A DNA stretch of 38,620 bases from Anaerolineaceae bacterium (GTDB lineage Bacteria; Chloroflexota; Anaerolineae; Anaerolineales; Villigracilaceae). A program made the translations under genes and the position numbers. The notes beneath the pieces were generated by a model. The model saw only the letters and a list, made by a program, of their open reading frames with translations. It searched no databases and had not been told where the DNA came from. The stretch is taken from positions 1 to 38,620 of the forward strand of contig VFKN01000147.1 in NCBI GenBank assembly GCA_009885525.1. The letters are read 5' to 3'. Shown here piece by piece: positions 14,551-21,555 of this stretch. The number at the start of each line of letters is the position of its first letter. The first letter of the stretch is position 1.

Positions 14551-15894
14551 ATGTCCATTTTTGACGGTAAAAGACTCACGAACGAAACATTCAAGCTCGA
14601 CATCGAGCGTATGCGCCGCGGCTGGTATTCGGATAAATATTTCGAGAACATCAACCGCATGTTGATTGCATTATCAAAAGAAGGCTACTCCTATTCTGGA
14701 GACTTTCATAATTTGCCGCAAAGTATTTCAGCCGAAAATATTTCCGTGGGCGATATCGAAGTGGAGATGCAATGGTTCACGCGCCGCATGGGTAAGACCA
14801 CCATCGTCGGCGTGGATAAATCCCTCGCCATGCTCAAGCATTGCACCGGTTATTTCGACGGCGATACATTCATCGACACATCCGACAATCTCGAAGTATG
14901 GGCGGCGCATGACGGCACCACCGTCAAATATGAAGGCGACCCAAAGAAGATTCAACCCGTCATCAAAGTGCGCGGGCGTTATCGTGATTTCGCGCTGCTG
15001 GAGACTCCCACGCTGGGCATCCTCACACGCTCAAGCCGCGTGGCGACGAATGTGTATGAAACCTTTGTGGCTTCACAGGGCAAGCCCGTCCTTTTTTTCC
15101 CCGCCCGTTTTGATGTGCATGAAGTCCAAGCCGCCGATGGTTACGCCTACAACATCGCGCTGCAAAGATTTAATAAAGATCACGCGCATGATCTCGGCGC
15201 ATTTGTCTCCACCGATGCGCAGGGCGATTGGTGGGGCGGCGCGGGCGGCGGGACAGTCGCGCACGCGGCAATCGCATCTTTCCTCGGTGACACCGCCGAA
15301 GCGATGATGGAGTTCTCGCGAATTCTGCCCGCCAGAATTCCGCGCATTGCATTAGTGGATTTCAATAACGACTCAGTCCGTGATACGCTGCGCGTGCTGG
15401 ATGCGATGTTTGCGAAATACCGCGAATTGATCGACGGCGGCAACAAAAGTGAAGCCGAGAAATATAAATTATATGGCGTGCGTTTGGATACAGGCGGAAA
15501 CCTGCGCGACGTTTCCATCCAACCGCTGGGCGACCCCGCTTTGGATTTGGGTGTCAATCCGCGCCTCGTGTTCAACATCCGTCAGGGATTGGATCATGCC
15601 TGGGAATACTGGGACATCCCTGAAGATTGGAAAGCGCCCGCGCAGGAATTTTGTCACAACGTGAAGATCGTCGTGTCCGGCGGTTTCAATCCTGAGAAGA
15701 TTCGCAAGTTTGAAAAGTTGGGCGTCCCCGCGGATATTTATGCGGTCGGTTCGTATTTGTTCAACAACAACGGCGCCACCGTTACCGATTTCACCGCCGA
15801 TGTTGTGCGCGTAAAAATTAACGGCGAGTGGCTCGATATGGCGAAGGTCGGGCGGCAAGTTGGCGAGAACGAAAATTTGGAAAGGGTCTGGTGA
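14551..15894 (+). CDS. pncB: Nicotinate phosphoribosyltransferase
   Basis: 447 residues with AAGG upstream. The sequence is characteristic of the NAPRTase family: 'YFENINRML', 'VEMQWFTRR' and the substrate/PRPP-binding segments 'YRDFALLETPTLGILTRSSRVATN', 'GVRLDTGGNL' and 'IVVSGGFNPEKIRKFEKLGVP'. It joins nicotinate with PRPP to give nicotinate mononucleotide, feeding the Preiss-Handler salvage route. It follows the nicotinamidase-like gene and precedes nadC by three bases, so salvage and de novo genes are co-transcribed. Confidence 0.92.
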   Translation: MSIFDGKRLTNETFKLDIERMRRGWYSDKYFENINRMLIALSKEGYSYSGDFHNLPQSISAENISVGDIEVEMQWFTRRMGKTTIVGVDKSLAMLKHCTGYFDGDTFIDTSDNLEVWAAHDGTTVKYEGDPKKIQPVIKVRGRYRDFALLETPTLGILTRSSRVATNVYETFVASQGKPVLFFPARFDVHEVQAADGYAYNIALQRFNKDHAHDLGAFVSTDAQGDWWGGAGGGTVAHAAIASFLGDTAEAMMEFSRILPARIPRIALVDFNNDSVRDTLRVLDAMFAKYRELIDGGNKSEAEKYKLYGVRLDTGGNLRDVSIQPLGDPALDLGVNPRLVFNIRQGLDHAWEYWDIPEDWKAPAQEFCHNVKIVVSGGFNPEKIRKFEKLGVPADIYAVGSYLFNNNGATVTDFTADVVRVKINGEWLDMAKVGRQVGENENLERVW

Positions 15895-15897
15895 AAC

Positions 15898-16734
15898 GTG
15901 CAAAACGAAATTCTTGAACATATTCGCCGCGCGCTGAATGAAGACATTGGCGCGGGCGATGCAACCTCCAACAGCATCATCCCCGCAGATGCGATGATGA
16001 ACGGCAAAATCATCGCCAAGCAAAACGGTGTCGTTGCGGGATTGGATGTCGCCCGCAAAGTTTTTCACCTGCTCGATGATTCGATTCAATTCGAATCTTT
16101 TGCCGCTGACGGAGAACGCGTCACAACTTCCACCGAAATCGTTCACCTGCGCGGATATGCCCGCCCGCTATTAACCGGCGAGCGCACCGCGCTGAATTAT
16201 CTCGGGCGCATGTCCGGCATCGCCACGCTGACGAGTCAATTCGTGGATGCAGTTGCTGACACACGCGCAAAAATTCTCGACACACGCAAAACCGCGCCGG
16301 GGCTGCGCACATTGGATAAACTCGCGGTGAAACTTGGCGGCGGAGAGAATCATCGCATCGGACTCTTCGACATGATCCTCATCAAAGATAATCATATTGA
16401 CTTCGCAGGCAGTATTGAGGAAGCGGTGCGGCGCGCGCGGGAGTATTCGAGCGGGCTGGAGATCGAGGTTGAGACCAGAAATCTCGAGGACGTTAAAGTC
16501 GCGCTGAATCTGGGAGTCGAAAGAATCCTTTTGGATAACATGTCAGTAGAGATGATGCGGCAGGCCGTTCAAATCACAAACGGACGCGCGAAACTTGAAG
16601 CCTCTGGAAATGTCTCGTTTGAAACCGTGCGCGCCATCGCCGAAACCGGCGTGGATTTTATTTCCATCGGCGCACTCACGCACTCGCCAAAGGTTTTTGA
16701 TTTTAGTTTGCAGTATGTTGTAGAACAGGCTTAA
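15898..16734 (+). CDS. nadC: Quinolinate phosphoribosyltransferase (decarboxylating)
   Basis: 278 residues, GTG start three bases after pncB. The family motifs are 'ALNEDIGAGDATSNSIIP', 'ALNYLGRMSGIATLTSQFVD', 'ILDTRKTAPGLRTLDKLAVKLGG', 'NHRIGLFDMILIKDNHI', 'IEVETRNLEDV', 'ILLDNMS' and 'ASGNVSFETVRAIAETGVDFISIGALTHS'. It converts quinolinate and PRPP to nicotinate mononucleotide, CO2 and pyrophosphate. The last codons (VEQA) and the stop are part of the 26-bp perfect palindrome at 16720-16745, which suggests that the natural end of the gene was altered by the repeat. Confidence 0.96.
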   Translation: MQNEILEHIRRALNEDIGAGDATSNSIIPADAMMNGKIIAKQNGVVAGLDVARKVFHLLDDSIQFESFAADGERVTTSTEIVHLRGYARPLLTGERTALNYLGRMSGIATLTSQFVDAVADTRAKILDTRKTAPGLRTLDKLAVKLGGGENHRIGLFDMILIKDNHIDFAGSIEEAVRRAREYSSGLEIEVETRNLEDVKVALNLGVERILLDNMSVEMMRQAVQITNGRAKLEASGNVSFETVRAIAETGVDFISIGALTHSPKVFDFSLQYVVEQA

Positions 16735-16745
16735 GCCTGTTCTAC
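16720..16745. repeat. TTAA-centred perfect palindrome at the nadC stop
   Basis: GTAGAACAGGC-TTAA-GCCTGTTCTAC, 26 bp, perfectly symmetric. The nadC TAA stop sits at its centre and the nadA ribosome site AAGGAG follows at once. It shares the CTTAAG core with 27290-27307. Confidence 0.8.
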
Positions 16746-16756
16746 AAGGAGATAAC

Positions 16757-17809
16757 ATGCTTTCACAAGTTACCAATTTTGATGAAATGTACGCAGGGAT
16801 GAAAGAGAAACTCGCCAACGTCGTCCCCGATGCGGAACTGTATTACAAGGCAGAGTTAGCGGTAGAAATTAACAAGTTAAAGAAAGAGCGCAACGCCGTA
16901 ATCCTCGGTCACAATTATATGGAGCCAGCGCTGTTCAACTCCATCCCCGATTTTGTCGGCGACTCGTTGGAGTTAAGCCGCAAAGCCGCGCAGACCGATA
17001 AAGACATCATTGTTTTTTGCGGCGTTAAATTTATGGGTGAAACAGCAAAAATATTAAACCCGACTAAAAAAGTTTTGCTGCCATCCAACCGCGCAGGTTG
17101 CTCACTGGCTGAAAGCATCACCGCCGCGGATGTGCGCGCGCTGAAGGAAAAATTCCCCGGCGTGCCGGTTGTGACTTATGTCAACACCTACGCGGATGTG
17201 AAAGCCGAAAGCGATATTTGCTGCACATCCGGCAATGCAAAAATGGTGGTCGAATCACTCAACACCGACTCGATCATTTTTATCCCTGATGAATATTTAG
17301 CGGGCAACATTGCGCGCGAAACCGGCAAACATATCATCTTCCCCAAACGCGGCGCGCCCAATTTGGAATTCGCAGCAGACCTCGATTATCAAATGATCGG
17401 CTGGACAGGTCGCTGCGAAGTGCATGAGAAATTCACGCTCAACGACATCGAAACCGTGCGCGCACAATTCCCTGAAGTTGCCATCCTCGCGCATCCCGAA
17501 TGCAGCCCCGAAGTAACCGCCGCTTCCGATTTTTCCGGCAGCACCACCGCGATGATCAAATTCGTGCAAGACTCAAAAGCGCCGCAATACTTGGTCTTAA
17601 CCGAATGTTCAATGGGAGATAACATCGCCGCCGCAAACCCCGAAAAAGATATGCTGCGCCTATGCATGGTGCGCTGTCCGCACATGAACACGATCACGAT
17701 GGAAGACACACTCAATGCGCTGAAACTCGACCGCTACATCATTGACGTCCCCGAAGACATTCGCATCCGCGCAGCGCGCTCGGTGCAGAGAATGATTGAG
17801 ATTGGATAG
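16757..17809 (+). CDS. nadA: Quinolinate synthase
   Basis: 350 residues with AAGGAG six bases upstream. Diagnostic motifs are 'VILGHNYMEPAL', 'VFCGVKFMGETAKILNP', 'CSLAESITA', 'VTYVNTYADVKAESDICCTSGNA', 'LAHPECSPEV', 'LTECSMGDN' and 'RCPHMNTITMEDTL'. Three cysteines bind the [4Fe-4S] cluster (in GCSLAES, ECSMGDN and CPHMN). It condenses iminoaspartate with dihydroxyacetone phosphate to give quinolinate. Because the cluster is oxygen-labile, the enzyme fits an anaerobic or microaerophilic host. It is followed by a heptad array and nadB. Confidence 0.96.
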   Translation: MLSQVTNFDEMYAGMKEKLANVVPDAELYYKAELAVEINKLKKERNAVILGHNYMEPALFNSIPDFVGDSLELSRKAAQTDKDIIVFCGVKFMGETAKILNPTKKVLLPSNRAGCSLAESITAADVRALKEKFPGVPVVTYVNTYADVKAESDICCTSGNAKMVVESLNTDSIIFIPDEYLAGNIARETGKHIIFPKRGAPNLEFAADLDYQMIGWTGRCEVHEKFTLNDIETVRAQFPEVAILAHPECSPEVTAASDFSGSTTAMIKFVQDSKAPQYLVLTECSMGDNIAAANPEKDMLRLCMVRCPHMNTITMEDTLNALKLDRYIIDVPEDIRIRAARSVQRMIEIG

Positions 17810-17810
17810 C

Positions 17811-17887
17811 TAGAGATTAGATAAATAGAGAATAGAGATTGGTATCTACCTACTCTCTACTCTCTACTCTCTAATCTCTATTCTCTA
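17811..17887. repeat. Eleven-unit inverted heptad array between nadA and nadB
   Basis: Strict 7-nt phase: TAGAGAT, TAGATAA, ATAGAGA, ATAGAGA, TTGGTAT, CTACCTA, CTCTCTA x3, ATCTCTA, TTCTCTA. The purine-rich left arm is the reverse complement of the pyrimidine-rich right arm, so the whole array folds into one long hairpin. It fills almost the entire nadA-nadB gap and leaves nadB without a visible ribosome site. Confidence 0.85.
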
Positions 17888-17906
17888 TTCACACCTATAA
17901 ACACAC

Positions 17907-19508
17907 ATGATTGAAACCGACGTACTCATCATTGGAACTGGAATTGCCGGGGCGACTGCCGCGCTGCGCTTGGCGGAGAATCCGAATCTGCGGATTGCGC
18001 TGATCACCCGCTCGGAGCCGCACGACTCAAATACATATTGGGCACAGGGCGGTATTATTCATCGCGGGCCCGATGACCGCGCTGAATTACTCGTGGAGGA
18101 TATTCTCGCGGCGGGCGCGGGCGCGTCACTGCCTGAGGCGGCACGTATACTCGCAGAAGAAGGTCCGCCGCTTTTGAATGAAATTCTCATCCAAACTTCA
18201 AAGATCGAATTTGATAAAAATAAAAATGGTGACTTGAATTATGGGAATGAAGCCGCGCACCAACGTCGGCGCATCATCCATGTGGGTGATGGCACGGGCG
18301 CGGCGATCAGCAAGGGATTGATTGCGGCGCTAAAAAGCAAACCCAACATTCAATGGTTCCCCGACGCGACCGCCGTTGATCTGATCACGTATCCGCATCA
18401 CTCGCGCGACCCGCTCGATACCTATAAGCCGATCACCTGTCACGGCGCGTATGTGTTCGATCACAAAGGGCGCGCGGTGCATCGCACACTCGCAGCGATC
18501 ACCATTTTAGCAACCGGCGGCCTGGGCAGAATTTATCGCAACACCACCAACCCGCAAGGCTCGCGCGGAGACGGGCTCGCGATGGCGCATCGCGCCGGCG
18601 CGCGCATCATCAACGCGGAGTATGTGCAATTTCATCCGACCGCGCTGGCAGTACCAGGCTCGGAGGGATTTCTCATCTCGGAGGCGGTGCGCGGCGAAGG
18701 CGGCGTGCTGCTCACATCCGATGGCCACCCTTTCATGCAGGATTATTCTCCCCAGTGGAAAGACCTCGCGCCGCGTGATGTGGTTTCGCGCGCCATCCAT
18801 CATGTGATGGAAAAAAATGAATATTCCTATGTGCTGTTGGATATCGCTTCGCAAAAACCCGCGGAGGAAATTAGAGCGCGCTTCCCGAATATTTACGCCC
18901 ACTGTTTGAAATTCGGCGTGGATATTTCGCGCGATCCGATTCCGGTTGTGCCTGCCGCGCATTATTTTTGCGGCGGCGTACAAGTGGATGAGGTCGGGCA
19001 AAGCAGCATTGAGAATCTTTACGCGGTAGGTGAAGCGAGCTGCACCGGCTTGCATGGCGCGAATCGACTCGCATCCACTTCGCTGCTCGAAGGATTGGTT
19101 TGGGGAAATCGCGCCGCACGCGACATTGCCGCAAAACTGGATAAAGCGCCGCGCCAAATTCCCACCCGCGAGATGATTCCCCCGTGGGATGAAAGTCACC
19201 TCGATGCGGATTCCGACCCCGCGCTGATTCAAGGCGACATGCAGACGATTCAAAATATCATGTGGCATTACGTGGGACTCGTCCGCAGCGGAGAAAGACT
19301 CTCTCGCGCCATCCGCGAACTGCGTCACCTGCAAAACGAGATCGAAACCTTTTATCGTGTGACAAAACTCAGCGACGGCTTGATCGGCCTGCGCAACGCC
19401 ATCGAATCCGCGCTGATCGTGGCGCAGGCGGCACGTCATAATCGCCAAAGCCGCGGATGTCACTATCGCGTCGATTCGGTGGACGGCGAAGGGGATCGGT
19501 TGATATAA
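17907..19508 (+). CDS. nadB: L-aspartate oxidase
   Basis: 533 residues. The N-terminal FAD-binding fold is 'DVLIIGTGIAGATAALRLAE'. Succinate dehydrogenase-like flavoprotein motifs follow: 'SNTYWAQGGI', 'HVGDGTGAAISKGLI', 'TILATGGLGRIYRNTTNPQGS', 'AEYVQFHPTAL', 'LISEAVRGEGGVL', 'RDVVSRAI', 'VPAAHYFCGGV' and 'GLHGANRLASTSLLEGLVWG'. It oxidises L-aspartate to iminoaspartate using oxygen or fumarate, supplying NadA. With nadA and nadC it completes the de novo route in this locus. No Shine-Dalgarno sequence precedes the ATG. Confidence 0.95.
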   Translation: MIETDVLIIGTGIAGATAALRLAENPNLRIALITRSEPHDSNTYWAQGGIIHRGPDDRAELLVEDILAAGAGASLPEAARILAEEGPPLLNEILIQTSKIEFDKNKNGDLNYGNEAAHQRRRIIHVGDGTGAAISKGLIAALKSKPNIQWFPDATAVDLITYPHHSRDPLDTYKPITCHGAYVFDHKGRAVHRTLAAITILATGGLGRIYRNTTNPQGSRGDGLAMAHRAGARIINAEYVQFHPTALAVPGSEGFLISEAVRGEGGVLLTSDGHPFMQDYSPQWKDLAPRDVVSRAIHHVMEKNEYSYVLLDIASQKPAEEIRARFPNIYAHCLKFGVDISRDPIPVVPAAHYFCGGVQVDEVGQSSIENLYAVGEASCTGLHGANRLASTSLLEGLVWGNRAARDIAAKLDKAPRQIPTREMIPPWDESHLDADSDPALIQGDMQTIQNIMWHYVGLVRSGERLSRAIRELRHLQNEIETFYRVTKLSDGLIGLRNAIESALIVAQAARHNRQSRGCHYRVDSVDGEGDRLI

Positions 19509-19524
19509 ATAACAAAAGAGGAAA

Positions 19525-19552
19525 GAAGGACTGCCGAGATTGGCAGTCCTTC
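19525..19552 (+). terminator. Terminator of the NAD locus
   Basis: GAAGGACTGCC and GGCAGTCCTTC pair perfectly (11 bp) around GAGATT, 17 bases after the nadB stop. The T run is short (ATCTATTT). Confidence 0.7.
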
Positions 19553-19655
19553 ATCTATTTAAAGAGCACCGGACAAAATTAAATATATGGTTACAAGAAC
19601 AAGCACACGCAAAACTGTCACAGCCGAATTTGTTTTAATATCATAAAATTATCAA

Positions 19656-20591
19656 ATGACACGCCTCATCACAATCGGAAGCCTCGCGGCTTTATTTTTT
19701 AGCAGCACATTTGTATTGAACCGCGCCATGAGCCTGCAAGGCGGACATTGGGTGTGGACAGCCAGCCTACGTTTTGGATTCATGCTGATCTTTCTCATCG
19801 CGCTGTTATTGATCACACAAGGAAAAAAAGCGCTGAAAGATGTAAAAGATATTTTTCTAAAACATTGGATGTTTTGGATTCTATCAGACAGTATCGGCTT
19901 CGGCATTTTTTATTCGCTCATCACCTTCAGTTCACAATTCGCGGCAGGCTGGATCATCGCGACAACATGGCAAACCACCATCCTCGCCACGCCGATTGTT
20001 TTAATTTTCTTCGGGCGCAAAGTTCCGACCAAAGGATTATTACTAACCGGCATTATTTTCATCGGGATTGTATTGGTCAACATTGAACACGCCGCGTTGA
20101 CCAGTTTGCGCGAAGTTTTGTTCAGCGCGTTACCCGTTTTAATCGCGGCGTTTGCCTACCCGATCGGCAATCAACTTGTCTGGGAAGCGCGTATGGGACA
20201 AAATCCGCGCATCCCCAAAATTAACCATCCCATTTTGGAGAATGGCTTCGCGCGCGTTTTGCTGCTGACATTAGGCTCGCTTCCATTTTGGTTTTTGCTG
20301 CTCGCCATTACATCTCCGCCGCCGCCATCAAGCGAACAACTGCTCAGTACCGCGCTGGTTGCATTGCTCTCAGGAGTGATCGCCACCACGCTGTTTCTCT
20401 ACGCCCGTCATCTCTGCATCCAACCCTATGAAATCGCCGCCGTGGATGCGACTCAATCTATGGAAGTGGTTTTCTCTTTGATCGGAGAAATTATATTTTT
20501 AGGCGGCGCATTTCCAGGTCCGCTTGGGATGATTGGTGTTGCGTTGACCATTATTGGTTTGATTGCTTACATGAAGATGCAAGCCACTTAA
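19656..20591 (+). CDS. EmrE-type multidrug efflux family membrane protein (DMT superfamily)
   Basis: 311 residues with about ten hydrophobic helices, matching two EamA-like halves. The start 'ITIGSLAALFFSSTFVLNRAMSLQGGHWVWTASLRF' is typical of the 'multidrug resistance efflux transporter' branch of the drug/metabolite transporter superfamily. The second half ends in 'AAVDATQSMEVVFSLIGEIIFLGGAFPGPLGMIGVALTIIG'. It is likely a cytoplasmic-membrane exporter; the substrate is unknown. It is monocistronic, since an upstream terminator and an 88-base gap before the toxin-antitoxin pair isolate it. Confidence 0.8.
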   Translation: MTRLITIGSLAALFFSSTFVLNRAMSLQGGHWVWTASLRFGFMLIFLIALLLITQGKKALKDVKDIFLKHWMFWILSDSIGFGIFYSLITFSSQFAAGWIIATTWQTTILATPIVLIFFGRKVPTKGLLLTGIIFIGIVLVNIEHAALTSLREVLFSALPVLIAAFAYPIGNQLVWEARMGQNPRIPKINHPILENGFARVLLLTLGSLPFWFLLLAITSPPPPSSEQLLSTALVALLSGVIATTLFLYARHLCIQPYEIAAVDATQSMEVVFSLIGEIIFLGGAFPGPLGMIGVALTIIGLIAYMKMQAT

Positions 20592-20624
20592 AAATGATGA
20601 GTACAATTTAATAAATAAAAGATA

Positions 20625-20663
20625 ATTAGCCAAAGAAAAGCGGAAGGATATCATTAGCCAAAG
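20625..20663 (+). promoter_or_regulatory. Direct repeats upstream of the MNT/HEPN pair
   Basis: ATTAGCCAAAG occurs twice, at 20625-20635 and 20653-20663, 28 bp apart from start to start. A weak -10-like TAAAAT follows at 20684. This arrangement could be an operator for autoregulation of the pair; it could also be chance. Confidence 0.3.
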
Positions 20664-20706
20664 GTGTGCGTTTTGATAAATGGTAAAATGCAATAAGGTA
20701 TCAAAT

Positions 20707-21081
20707 ATGGAAACTTCAATATTCTCTGTCAAAACAAAAATCCGCCCGACTGGATTTCCGCCTGTGGCAAAGACCTTGCCCAAGGCGATTAAACGCATTG
20801 TGGCGGAACTTAAGCCTGAGAAAATTATTCTGTTTGGTTCGTATGCGTACGGGAATCCCACGCCTGACAGCGACGTGGATTTGTTGGTGGTCATGCGAAC
20901 AAGAAAACGGGAAATTGACAGATATGTCGTCGTTTCCAATGTATTGTATCCGCGCGATTTTCCAGTGGATATTCTGGTAAAGACGCCAAAAGAAATCGAA
21001 GCGGAATTCAAGAAAAAAGGTAATTTTTTTATGCGCGAAATTTTGAGCAAAGGGAAGGTTTTATATGAGCGACTCAAATAA
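20707..21081 (+). CDS. MNT-type nucleotidyltransferase antitoxin
   Basis: 124 residues from METSIFSVK, chosen because AAGG lies eight bases upstream; the ATG at 20680 has no ribosome site. The minimal nucleotidyltransferase signature 'ILFGSYAYGNPTPDSDVDLLVV' (GSx10DxD) is intact. In MNT/HEPN systems this enzyme neutralises the HEPN toxin, in studied cases by adding nucleotide (AMP) groups to it. The gene overlaps the HEPN gene by 17 bases, the standard coupled layout. Confidence 0.85.
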   Translation: METSIFSVKTKIRPTGFPPVAKTLPKAIKRIVAELKPEKIILFGSYAYGNPTPDSDVDLLVVMRTRKREIDRYVVVSNVLYPRDFPVDILVKTPKEIEAEFKKKGNFFMREILSKGKVLYERLK

Positions 21082-21451
21082 TCCACTGGATTGGGTTCAG
21101 TACGCAGAAGATGATCTGGCAATGACAAAAAGTGCGCTGAAACGCAGCAAGCCACTGACAAGTCCTTCCTGCTATCACAGCCAGCAATGCGCGGAAAAAT
21201 ACCTGAAAGCAATTCTGATTGCAAAAGACCTTGAATTTCCCAAAACCCACGACTTGATTATTTTGGACAGATTATGCAGCGAAGCAGGGGTTTTGACTGG
21301 ATTTACAAAAGAAGACCTCGGCAGGTTGACAGGCTACGCCGTTCACACGCGCTATCCAGGAAACCAACCAACTCCTGAAGACGCGCAAGAAGCATTTGAA
21401 ATCGCAATGAATGTACGCAAGTTTGCAAGAAAATTTTTGGGAGTGAAGTAA
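21065..21451 (+). CDS. HEPN-domain protein, probable toxin partner
   Basis: 128 residues, all helical. Motifs match the HEPN family found with MNT proteins: 'NPLDWVQYAEDDLAMTKSAL', 'SCYHSQQCAEKYLKAILI', 'FPKTHDLIILDRLC', 'YAVHTRYPGNQP' and 'AFEIAMNVRKFARKFL'. Some HEPN proteins are RNases using an Rx4-6H motif; here no clear R-x(4-6)-H is seen, so it may belong to the 'RYP' group whose activity is less certain. A GGAAGG site lies before the ATG inside the MNT gene. Confidence 0.85.
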   Translation: MSDSNNPLDWVQYAEDDLAMTKSALKRSKPLTSPSCYHSQQCAEKYLKAILIAKDLEFPKTHDLIILDRLCSEAGVLTGFTKEDLGRLTGYAVHTRYPGNQPTPEDAQEAFEIAMNVRKFARKFLGVK

Positions 21452-21555
21452 ACACCTTCCACAAATCAGACCACGATGACGAATATGAATCACCCATTCG
21501 TAGACGGTCATTAACATCAAAAGGGACACAATATGACCGATCATTGTTTCATCTT

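Noticed and set aside
15469-16146. 225-aa minus-strand ORF
   Set aside because: Antisense to pncB and nadC, both with clear motifs.
17811-17887. CRISPR array
   Set aside because: Repeats are 7 nt with no spacers and no cas genes nearby; the same holds for the octad arrays.
18507-19463. 318-aa minus-strand ORF
   Set aside because: It lies wholly within nadB, whose FAD and catalytic motifs are clear; the antisense translation shows no recognisable fold.
20499-21224. 241-aa minus-strand ORF
   Set aside because: It overlaps the MNT gene and parts of two others, and has no ribosome site or domain.
21544-21555. TTG start four codons upstream of the acyl-CoA synthetase ATG
   Set aside because: The ATG at 21556 leads directly into the CoA-binding domain; neither has a ribosome site, and ATG is preferred.
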